Of a DNA stretch of 64,000 nucleotides, positions 54,960-64,000 are shown piece after piece. Position 1 is the stretch's first letter, and every line of letters starts with the position of its first letter. The position numbers and the translations under genes are program-made. This stretch comes from Owenia fusiformis (taxonomy: Eukaryota; Annelida; Polychaeta; Sabellida; Oweniidae), in contig CAIIXF020000011.1 of assembly GCA_903813345.2 (NCBI GenBank), positions 26,652,166 through 26,716,165 of the forward strand. The letters run 5' to 3'. The notes under the pieces are model-generated. The model saw only the letters and a program-made list of their open reading frames with translations, ran no database searches and had not been told where the DNA came from.

Positions 54960-55350
54960 AATGAAAGTCAGTGACATGGTATGATACATGATATTACATT
55001 GAGTGCCATTGTATGTTACAAATATGATTGTAAGTGACATGGTATGTTTCAAGATATGACAATGAGTGACATGGTGTTACAAGATATGACAGTGAGTAAC
55101 ACAGTATGCTACATGATTTGACAGTGAGTTACGTAGTATGATCAAGATATGGCAATGAGTGACATGGTGTTATAAGATCTGACAGTGAGTGACATGGCAT
55201 ATTACAAGGTATGACAGTAAGTGACATGGTATGTTTCAAGATATGACAGTGAGTGACATGGTATGATACATAATATGACAGTGTGTGATGTTGTATGTTA
55301 CAAAACATGACAGTGAGTGGCATGGTATGTAACAACAAGGCATTAACATG
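54960..55350. repeat. 32-bp satellite, block 2
   Basis: About twelve copies, with the same unit as block 1. The minus frame at 55129-55365 is repeat read-through. Confidence 0.9.
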
Positions 55351-55355
55351 ACAAA

Positions 55356-56668
55356 ATGTCACCACCTAAAACAATTTGGTCAATTTAAAGCAAGTTGGAA
55401 AATACCTTTTGACCTTGAGAAGGTCATTGAAGGTCAAAGGTCAAATCTAAAGTCAGATTTGAACTTCCAAGAACTTGTAAAGTCAAATTTGAACTTTTGA
55501 AAAGATGTAGATGATTTTGAAAAAAAAATTTGGTCAATTTGAAGCAAGTTGAAAACAGACCTTTTTGACCTTTTTTGACCTTGAGAAGGTCATTAAAGGT
55601 CAAATGTCAAATCTAAAATCATATTTGAATTTCTGAGAACATGTAGATGATTTTGAAAAAAAAATTTAGTCAATTTGAAGCAAGATGAAAAAATACCTTT
55701 TTGACCCTTTTTGACATTGAGAAGGTCATTGAAGGTCAAATGTCAAATCTAAAGTCAGATTTGAATTTCTGAGAACATGTAGATGATTTTGAAAAAAAAA
55801 TTTAGTCAATTTGAAGCAAGTTGAAAAAAGACCTTTTTGACCTTTTTTGACTTTGAGAAGGTCATTGAAGGTCAAATGTCAAATCTAAAGTCAGATTTGA
55901 ATTTCTGAGAACATGTAGATGATTTTGAAAAAAAATTTAGTCAATTTGAAGCAAGTTGAAAAAAGACCTTTTTGACCTTTTTTGACTTTGAGAAGGTCAT
56001 TGAAGGTCAAATGTCAAATCTTAAGTCAAATCTAAAGTCAGATTTGAATTTCTGAGAACACGTAGATGATTTTGAAAAAATTTTTTAGTCAATTTGAAGC
56101 AAGTTGAAAACAGACCTTTTTGACCTTTTTTGACCTTGAGAAGGTCAAATGTCAAATCTTAAGTCAGATTTGAATTTCTGAGAACACGTAGATGATTTTG
56201 AAAAAAAAAATTTAGTCAATTTGAAGCAAGTTGAAAACAGACCTTTTTGACCTTTTTTGACCTTGAGAAGGTCATTGAAGGTCAAATGTCAAATCTAAAG
56301 TCAGATTTGAAGGTCAAATGTCAAATCTAAAGTCAAATGTAAAGTCAGATTTGAATTTCTGAGAACATGTAGATGATTTTGGAAAAAATTTAGTCAATGT
56401 GAAGCAAGTTGAAAAGACCTTTTTGACCTTGAGAAGGTCATTGAAGGTCAAATGTCAAATCTAAAGTCAGATTTGAACTTCTGAGAACATTTAGATGATT
56501 TAGAAAAAAACTGAAGTCAGTCTAAACAGTATTTGTTAAGTTATAGGAAGTTGTAAGAAATTGTTACAGACGCCGGACGCCAACCTCCAACCACCAACCG
56601 CCAACCACCAACCGCCGTCGCAAAAAACGGAGGCCATAACAATATGTCACCACTATTGGTGGTGACAT
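55356..56668. mobile_element. DNA transposon with ATGTCACCACC ends and AGGTCA-rich tandem core
   Basis: The ends ATGTCACCACC and GGTGGTGACAT are inverted and interrupt the satellite between blocks 2 and 3. The core is about eight units of roughly 135-145 bp with TTGACCTTGAGAAGGTCATT, GAAGGTCAAATGTCAAATCT and GAATTTCTGAGAACATGTAG. A terminal hairpin, TCACCACTATTGGTGGTGA, sits at the right end after a CAACCACCAACCGCC block. No coding frame. Confidence 0.8.
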
Positions 56669-56671
56669 AAT

Positions 56672-57580
56672 AATAAATGACAGTGAGTGACATGGTATGT
56701 CACATAATATGACAGTCTGTGACATGGTATGATACATGATATGACAGTGAGTGATGTGGTATGTTACAAGATATGACAGTGAGTGACACAGTATGTTACA
56801 AGATATGAAAGTCTGTTACATGGTATGATACAAGATTTGACAGTGAGTGACATGGTTTGTTACAAGATATGACAGTCAGTGGAATGGAATGATATAAGAT
56901 ATGACATTGAGTGACACAGTATGTTACAAGATATGACATTGAGTGACATATGTTACAAGATCAGACAGTAAGTGACATTGTATGTTACAAGATATGACAG
57001 TCTGTGACATGGTATGATACATGATATGACAGTGAGTGACATGGTACGATACAAGATATGACAGTGAGTGGCATGGTATGTCACATGATATGACAGTTTG
57101 TGACATTGAATGATACATGATATGACATTGTATGTTACAAGATATGTCAGTGAGAAACATGGTATGTTACAAGATATGACAGTGAGTGACATGGTACGAT
57201 ACAAAATATGACATTGAGTGACATGGAATGTAACAAGATATGACAGTGAGTGACATGGTATGATACAAAATATGACATTGAGTGACATGGAATGTAACAA
57301 GATATGACAGTGAGTGACATGGTATGATACAAAATATAACATTAAGTGACATGGTATGTTACAAGATATGACAGTGAGTGGCATGGATTGTTACAAGGTA
57401 TGACAGTAAGTGACACAGTATTTTACAAGATATGACAATGAGTTACACGGTGAGTTACGATATATGACAGTGAGTGACACGGTATGTTACAAGATATGAC
57501 AGGGGGTGACATGGTTTGACACATGATATGACAGTCAGTGATATGGTATGATACAAGATATGACATTGAGTGACAAATAC
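56672..57580. repeat. 32-bp satellite, block 3
   Basis: About 28 copies of the block 1 unit. The minus frames between 56924 and 57680 (peptides such as SYHVTHCHIL) are read-through of the array. Confidence 0.93.
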
Positions 57581-57930
57581 AGTAATCAGTCCTAAACTGA
57601 TTAGCTGAATTGACTGATTTGGCTTGAAATCTGTAGCCTAGACAAGATTTATCGGGATGACTGCCCAACGGCCTATGCATTGACCAGCAAACTGATTACT
57701 ATTTAGCACCCAAGTGTCTGATAATAAGTCATCAAAATTTAGGGCCCTTACCTCTGTCTGTTGTTTGAAAAATAAATCAGTCTGACTCTCTGTGATAAAG
57801 TCGTGTGTTGAAAAACTGGATTATACATTCTTACTGCACCATCCCACTTTTTCCATCCTTGCTCATCCTGAAGCAGATAATACAAAATGCATCAGCATAT
57901 GTCTAATAATAATTAATAAACAAGCAGAGC

Positions 57931-58153
57931 AGGCCCGTAGCCAGGGGGTGGGAGCAGGGGGTGGGAGTGGAGGGAGGGGCAGCTCCACTCCAGGCAGAAA
58001 TTCTTTTAAAATCATGTAGTTTTTTCTTGTTCACTATTCTGAGCACTTTTCGCAAGATTTTTTGCCAAAACTGTCAAAAAGCTCCCCCCTGCCTAGGAAA
58101 AAAGTCCCCTTTGGTAAAACCACTCCCCCTAGGTAAATCCTGGCTACGGGCCT
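57931..58153. mobile_element. MITE with AGGCCCGTAGCCAGG ends, copy 2
   Basis: AGGCCCGTAGCCAGG at the left is matched by CCTGGCTACGGGCCT at the right: a 15-bp inverted repeat that allows one mismatch. The interior shares phrases with the copy at 12556-12730. Short frames here are shadows. Confidence 0.8.
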
Positions 58154-58792
58154 GCAGGGTATACATTGATCATTAATGAGCAATCATATGCATGCATAAT
58201 TGGTAATTGTCTCAGTCACATGATATAAAGTTTATACTATTATCAAGTTACAACCCTTACAATTTATACAAGTCAAACATATACAAACATGAAATCAAGC
58301 CAATGTTATATACATGAGAACTTGCTTCTTGTTTCACACCGAGACATCTGGTCTCAGTTTCCAGGAACGTAGTCATGACTTCATGATAAAACATTCGATG
58401 ATTATCGTCTGGTCCGGAAAATATTTGTGAAAATGCATTTCATATGATGTATTTTTATCGTTTGTGCAAATACATGTGAAGAAGAATGTCAAATAAAGCT
58501 GAAATGATGTGTTTAAAATGGGACCCTGTATTAATTTATTACCCAGATGTATAAAAAATCTGTACCCGGAAGTTGAGCTTGATGTAGAATATTGCTGTCA
58601 CTCTGAACTATCGCGTCTATTGGACCATAGGCGTTGCCAGGGGAGTATAATCAAACCCATAACCAATAAAAATAGAATCATGAGATAAAAGAAGAAAATA
58701 ACTTTAAAATGCTTTTTATGATTTTCTAGCTTAAGTTGCATCAATTTTGAAAAGTTCTTAGACACAAATTGGCTTGCTTTATGCCACGATCG

Positions 58793-59056
58793 CACCCCCC
58801 CCCTGTCTGAAAACTGGCTAAACCCCTGATTGGACCTACTACACTGGCCCGGGCCCCCCCCCCCTCTTGGGTGGGCCCAGAAAAAAAAAATTGTGCCCAA
58901 AAAAAATTTTGAGCCAAAAAAGGCCTTAAGGCCCCTAAAAGTAGGCCTTTTTGGTCATAAATTGGCCTTCTAAGGCCTTATTTTTTAATTTTAGGCCAAA
59001 TTTTGAAGAAAATGGGCCTCTAAATTCCAAAATTTGGGCCCACTTTTGGGTTTTTT
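58793..59056. mobile_element. Partial copy of the GGGCC-rich transposon
   Basis: Inverse of the 20177-20507 element: ACTGGCCCGGGCC, then GGGTGGGCCCAG, GGCCTTAAGGCCCC and AAATTTGGGCCCAC. The far end is not clean. Confidence 0.65.
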
Positions 59057-59064
59057 AATTTCCT

Positions 59065-59600
59065 GTTTGGTGTAAAGGATAGGTATCGATAAGGTGAACT
59101 GAATTCAACAATGTTTTTCTCTTCAACTAATTATTGAAAACATTATGTAGAAAACACAGTCCTTTATGTAATGTTGACTGATTGACAACAATTTAATGCA
59201 AAAATTACTTAAATATATTTCATATAACTGTTTTTGTTAACAATTGTTTTTTAGTGCAATTGTTTTTTGTTCCTTTCTACCAATTCTTGAGAATGAAATA
59301 AAATGTCTTTCCGAACCTTGTTGGAACAAAATAGCACATACAACATTTTCTTAAACCTCTCAATATTATAGTTATACAAAGGAGATTTTGGTTGATTTAA
59401 CAAAGAGTATTCAAAAAATTAAAACAACCCCCCCCCCCCCCCCAAAAAAAAATAGATTAAAATTAAGATAAACCTTTTATTTCATTAACAAGATACTTTT
59501 TAAAAATCAACCAATCTTTCCTTTGTACAATTACACCATTGACCTAAACACCTAACACGTTTATGTGGTTTTGTTTCAATGAGGTTTGGATAGATGTTTC
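59065..59600. mobile_element. Half-copy of the palindromic element at 24857-25824
   Basis: It shares GGTATCGATA..GGTGAACTGAATT, ACTGATTGACAACAATTTAA, TACCAATTCTTGAGAATGAA and CCGAACCTTGTTGGAACAAA with the right arm of that element, inverted. A C15-type run near 59425 interrupts it. Confidence 0.7.
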
Positions 59601-59786
59601 ATTTCATTTATGATGTAACATGAAATGTGGAACACAAACAAGCACAAACTCATATTTTACAGTATATTTGTTTTGTAATTTCAAGAGCTACAAAAAAGGG
59701 GGGGGGGAAAGCCCCAGAGCTTCAGCGATGACTGACATATGATGTTTCTTGACAATCCCCTTGCCTTGGCAGAAAATTGATTATTT

Positions 59787-60229
59787 CGGCTTTGTATAAA
59801 AAATCTCCTACCTCATACCCACCTACGTGGGACATAACAGTCATTGAGGGGTTCAATTTCAAAGATTTTTAAATCTCAAAATAACTTTAATTATTAACAT
59901 TTCTACAATTCTGGCTTATTTTATAACTAGACGGATGACAGATCCATAAATAAAGGCATATAGGTGCATTGTAATGTGACATGACCCGAGGGCGTTCCAG
60001 GGGAATAACTAACTAACGACCGTGGGTATAAGCCAGATAAAGAAATTGAAAGAAAGTGTGCTAAAATCGAACCCAGCTGGGCTGTTGTAGCAACTTGCTA
60101 TCAAGGGTCGTTACAAATGCATCTATAATTCATCAAACTAAGATCTTTAAAATTGAACCCTTCAAAGACTGTATCATGTCCAACATACGTGGGTAGGTGG
60201 GTATGACGTAGGTTTTTTTATACAAAGCC
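59787..60229. mobile_element. MITE with 8-bp target duplication
   Basis: GATTATTT occurs at 59779-59786 and 60230-60237. The ends CGGCTTTGTATAAAAAATC and its inverse begin arms of about 90 bp (CTCATACCCACCTACGTGGG near 59813, inverse near 60190; TTGAGGGGTTCAATTT, inverse AAATTGAACCCTTCAA). An 8-bp duplication fits the hAT superfamily. No coding frame. Confidence 0.8.
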
Positions 60230-60284
60230 GATTATTTCAAAATCATGCAGTTTTTCCAACTGCCAGATCGAGGAGCTAACAACA

Positions 60285-60515
60285 TGAACAAGGGGGGCCC
60301 AGAGTCACATTCTACAGAAAAATTTGAAGCCCATTTATAGATAATATTGCCTAAACAGTTGTAAAAGGCCAAGAAGTCCAAGTTTCGCCAAACAAAAGCC
60401 CAGTCTTGGAGGCCCAGCAAAAAATTTTGGCCAAATATGTTTTGGGGCCCTTGAAAACTTTTCTGGGCCCACTCAAAGGGGGTATCTACTAGCCCCCTGG
60501 ACCCGCACTTTCACA
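60285..60515. mobile_element. Second partial copy of the GGGCC-rich transposon
   Basis: Phrases AAGGGGGGCCCAGA, GGCCCAGCAAAAAATTTTGG and TTTCTGGGCCCACTC match the interior of the 20177-20507 element. The ends are eroded. Short frames such as 60232-60420 are shadows. Confidence 0.55.
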
Positions 60516-60519
60516 GTTC

Positions 60520-61300
60520 TAAAATGTGAACTTACCAAAACTTGGCTAAGAATTGGATCTTTAACCCCCCCACAGAATAGGCCTATAGATCTACAGGCAA
60601 GTTAGATCTAGCCTACCTGCTGCGAAATTCAAAGTGCAATGCAAGTGCCTGCCTGGGCTGCCACTGAAGAACTTGAATATTTCTCTGACTCCCAAAACTA
60701 AAGTCTGTATCACAAGATAGTCTAGACCGTAGGCTACTTAGTCGTCTAGACATTGCCGTCTGCCTAACATTCCTATCTTTGAATCAATCTCTAGATCATA
60801 TTCGCAGACATTCTGGCGGGACGTGAGAGATCTCGGCATGTCAAACTTGAATTGTTATATTCAGAACGAATTAACATTTTAGGCTCGCTTTTTAACAGAT
60901 CAACTAAAAAATCTTACAATAAATTATTTTTTGATAATTATATAAAATCATAACTAATACTCAGAGACTCTATTAGGAGGTTTATTCACCATTTAATTTT
61001 TCTCTCTCTTGTTTTCGAAAGATTATGTTACACATATAGTTTGACGTCTAGACTACCCCATAGCTACAAAAATTCAACGTTTCTGAAAAGTACTTCTTCA
61101 ACATTTTACAATTTAAAACTGTAAACTATCCACTCAGTGGGAAGCACTACCTTAGACATGATAGGAGCTGCAGTATTAGTCGTACGACGACGACTAAACT
61201 TCCAAGGTAGGCTAGTCAATTTCTTTGCTGTTTTTCATTTTTTGCCAATTTTGAACTTCAATTTGGGGACTTTTCTTGAACTTGTGGATGTCTCAAATAG
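60520..61300. other. Non-coding stretch
   Basis: No gene recognised. It contains scattered TCTAGAC and GATCTA phrases. It is the left flank of the nested transposon cluster. Confidence 0.45.
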
Positions 61301-61406
61301 ATCTACAGGCCTGTCAACCTGGGAGCACCTAAATAAGTAACTTACAAATGTTGAACATCTTCCTTCAAATTGTGAACACCTGGTCCAAATCTAAACACCT
61401 TGGTCC

Positions 61407-62403
61407 TAGTGTTGTCGCGATTAATCCCAGGCCTGTCAACTTGGGAACACCTAACATGAGTGACTTGGAAATGTTGAACACCTCCCCTCAAAATGTGGAC
61501 ACCTTGGTCCAAATCTGAACACCTTGATCCAAATTTTGGACACCTTGGTTTAAATTTTATTACATCTTGCCAAATTTTGAACACCTCAAATTGTTCGCGC
61601 TCGCTACGCTCGCGTTTCATATATCCATCAACGGGGGGGGGGGGGGGGGGAGGGGGGGTAGGTACGAATTATTTCGAACGGAATGCGTGACATATACGTA
61701 ATTCGCGTGAAAAGTCCGAACGAAATGCGTACGTTTTTTTTCGACGTTCGTATTTTTGCTGTGTAGACGAACTTTTTTAGAAATTTTTCTACAGAAATAT
61801 TTTTGCTTGACAATAACCAGGTAAAATGCGTATTTGCGTGACATTTTCTGTCACGCAAAAATAACTTGCGTGACTTCAAATTCTTCAGCAAATGCGTGAC
61901 AAATACGCAAATTGCGGGACAGTTGACAGGCCTGTAATCCATACAGCGCGATATACATGTACATCACCAAAGCTGATTCTGGCGATGCATCGATGTCTGA
62001 AACAAAACATCGATGTTTTTGAAAAAAATTTATTTGCTAAAAATCACCCTTTCTTATCTTATTTTGACGCAAATCGCTTACCTTTCTGATGTCTTATTTC
62101 ATTTTCCAATGTTTTCTGATATTCTTTCGCTTTAACACTGTTTTAGCTAGTCGCAATGAACCATTAATCTAAAAAAAATTTACTTTACTTTCATTTCACC
62201 GTTACTAGAAGTTCCCGGATGTACCAGCGACAGCATATTCTTATTAATTTGTTCTGTTTGGTATTTTAGTGCATTAGCATTCAGGATTTCAGTGCACTTT
62301 TCTCGGACTTTTTCTCGATGTACATCGTGATGTGCATCGATGTTTACTAACTGAAAATTGCCGATGCATCGATGTACGATAAACGCACATCGTGACAACA
62401 CTA
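61407..62403. mobile_element. hAT-type non-autonomous element nested in the outer copy
   Basis: The ends TAGTGTTGTCGCGAT and ATCGTGACAACACTA form 15-bp inverted repeats with one mismatch. The flanks carry the perfect 8-bp duplication CTTGGTCC at 61399-61406 and 62404-62411. It contains repeated CATCGATG-type phrases and hosts a further insertion at 61428-61934. Confidence 0.9.
61428..61934. mobile_element. 6-bp target duplication family, copy 2 (innermost)
   Basis: CAGGCCTGTCAAC and its exact inverse bound a 507-bp copy, with the perfect 6-bp duplication TAATCC at 61422-61427 and 61935-61940. It is oriented opposite to the copy at 1211-1701. It sits 21 bases inside the end of the hAT-type element, so it is the youngest of the three. 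Confidence 0.92.
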
Positions 62404-62957
62404 CTTGGTCCAAATTTCGACGGGGGAGACAAAAAATTTAAAACAAATGCATGACATGCAATTTGCATAAAAAATCTGAATGAAATGTGCACGATTTTTT
62501 CGGCACTCCTCTTTTGATGTTTTGCCTTTCATTTCAAGTTGGATGTTCTTCTATTGAACCATTGATCACGTTTGCTCCTGTAATTATTCACTTCTTCACC
62601 TCTTTAAATTGTGATTCAAATTGGTTGATCAAATTTTCGGACTTTGACCTCAAATTCGAATATAAATATTTTTTTAGAAAAATACTGACTCATTATTATA
62701 TTTTTAAAGGTGTTTCAAATAAAGTGAAATGAACCCAAAATCAGCTAAAATTATGCGATGTCGTAAAATGGCGTGACTGGAATATGATGCAATCAGCTGT
62801 GTCATGTCATGACACATCTGTCATGTCAAAAAAAACGGCTTGACTTCAGTAAATGCATGACAAATACGCATATAGTATTAAATAGTAAGATCAACGCGAT
62901 GCAAGCATTTATTACCTATTCAAAGGCACGACTGATCTGATTATTCACGATGAAACA

Positions 62958-63350
62958 GAAATACTGAATTCAACTGCTTCCTTTATTTTTACCAAATATT
63001 CAGCTGCCTCTATACCGATTAATGGTGGTTTTAATGGAAAGTAACGAATAAATAAGATGAAATATGAAAAATGTGTACACCTGGAAATCAGCCATTTGTT
63101 CACCTTCATTGGGAAATCTCCGGGTACTTTAAGGAATAAAGAATCATGTATCATTCTATATTGTAAATATAAAAGCATGAGTGTATGTACTAACCCGTAC
63201 ACATAATGCACAAAGGCGAAGCCTGATTGCATTATCAGAATGGGTTAGTACATACACTCATGCTTTTATATTTACAATATAAGCATGGCCACTGATGATA
63301 GGAACATTTGGAGAAATATTAGCCTAAAGTAAGCAGCTGAATTCAGTATT
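62958..63350. mobile_element. MITE with nested perfect hairpin
   Basis: The ends ATACTGAATTCAACTGCTT (near 62960) and AAGCAGCTGAATTCAGTAT (near 63331-63349) are inverse. Inside, 63159-63198 and 63243-63282 are 40-bp perfect inverted repeats (AAGCATGAGTGTATGTACTA core). The loop has further arms ATAATGCA/TGCATTAT and AGGC/GCCT. The minus frame at 62945-63232 runs through one arm and shows no domain. Confidence 0.75.
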
Positions 63351-64000
63351 TTAATTTAAGCTGTTACGATTACCAAGTGATGTATATTATGCAAATAAAG
63401 GCTTTCTAAAAATCAGACACAGACTTTGAAATGGGTAATGCAAGCATACAAACATGTACTCACATACCTTATGAATAAAAACACATCATCCCATATACCC
63501 CTGAGTGTGATTCATTTGAAGATGGCTTTGGAAAAGTCGGTTCCTGGGGTCTGTTCAGACTGCGGTAACATTGAAATTGTAAATCGTGTCAAAACCACCG
63601 TTGACACACTGAACAAAATGCCAATGCACATGTTTTTCCCTGTTTAATATTCCTGGGAATATTTCACAAACTTTTTGTCTATTCTGCAATAAAAACTCTA
63701 GGCTGAGACCAGCTCTAGGTACAAAAGAAAAGAAATATGTTGTTTATTTGATTCTAGTTAACATCCTAGGCCCCTGTGAATTTTTAGATCACATGGCATT
63801 TCAAAAAAATTCCCAATTTGAAAGGCTTATTGCTTTTTACAAACACCTGGCATTCGAAGAACATTTGGTTTAAAAAATTTGTTTCAAAAGTCATATTTCA
63901 GTGTTTCAAAAGTCAAATTCGATGGTTTATAATTCAAATCTTATTACGTCTGTCCGTCCGTCTGGGCAATAACTCAAATACCGTTGGCCCGATTTTGTTC
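63351..64000. other. Right edge, no gene recognised
   Basis: The 73-residue plus frame at 63426-63647 includes GVCSDCGN, but I cannot tie it to a family or to splice sites. The last 60 bases (CGTCTGTCCGTCCGTCTGGG, then CGTTGGCCCGATTTTG) look like the end of a dispersed repeat continuing outside the window. Confidence 0.35.

Larger units (their letters stand above)
61306..62866. mobile_element. Outer, oldest transposon of a nested cluster
   Basis: It begins CAGGCCTGTCAAC at 61306, the same end as the 1211-1701 family. It runs through GTGAACACCTGGTCC to 61406, is interrupted by the 61407-62403 element, and resumes at CCAAATTTCGACGGGGGAG. It ends in diverged family sequence, AAATGCATGACAAATACGCA near 62850-62866. 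The right inverted end is no longer recognisable. Confidence 0.65.

Noticed and set aside
56924-57680. Several minus-strand frames rich in Cys, His and Tyr (SYHVTHCHIL)
   Set aside because: Read-through of the 32-bp satellite; the frames overlap one another and change with array phase.
62945-63232. 95-residue minus-strand frame with hydrophobic stretches
   Set aside because: It overlaps the arm of the nested hairpin element and shows no domain or splice evidence.
1-64000. tRNA, rRNA or other structural RNA genes
   Set aside because: A by-eye scan for tRNA B-box-like sequence (GGTTCGANNCC) on both strands found nothing convincing; a covariance-model search would be decisive.

Overview
The window is animal nuclear DNA. 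It is AT-rich, its coding exons are small and spliced (GT...AG) across long introns, and it is full of transposon copies and minisatellites, with one 500-base assembly gap at 7001-7500. Domain content (kringle, fibronectin type II, thrombospondin type 1, ceramide/sphingosine-kinase-type lipid kinase) and the repeat style suggest a marine invertebrate such as a mollusc, echinoderm or lancelet. I cannot name the species.

Genes, left to right. (1) Minus strand, 15545 to 8844: a six-exon gene for a predicted 403-residue single-pass membrane protein with signal peptide, kringle, FN2, TSP1, transmembrane helix and a cytoplasmic tail with two PPxY motifs. I assembled it from splice sites; all five introns are phase 1 and three contain 31-34 bp minisatellites. 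(2) Plus strand, 27559-29088: a 509-residue intronless reading frame of unknown function. (3) Minus strand, 45351 to 32098: an 11-exon ceramide-kinase-like lipid kinase, 455 residues, with GGDG and PAGSGN motifs. Its last intron holds a 5.6 kb foldback transposon and intron 7 holds a 2.6 kb non-LTR retrotransposon. (4) Minus strand, 49821 to 47285: a second set of the kinase's last five exons (7-11), tandem and head-to-tail, frames intact, with no N-terminal exons visible in the window.

The rest is mostly repeats. At 1.2-1.7 kb and 61.3-62.9 kb lies a transposon family with 6-bp target duplications; at the second site copies are nested three deep around a 997-bp element with 8-bp target duplications. 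At 24.9-25.8 kb is a 1 kb palindrome, and at 29.4-30.4 kb a broken Tc1/mariner-type transposase. At 51.1-57.6 kb, a 32-bp satellite is split by elements rich in AGGTCA half-sites and ATGGCGGC-type motifs. At 63.0-63.35 kb is a nested hairpin element.

The best candidates for something undescribed are the kringle-FN2-TSP1-TM-PPxY protein, the C-terminal kinase duplicate and the foldback element with its decayed gene.
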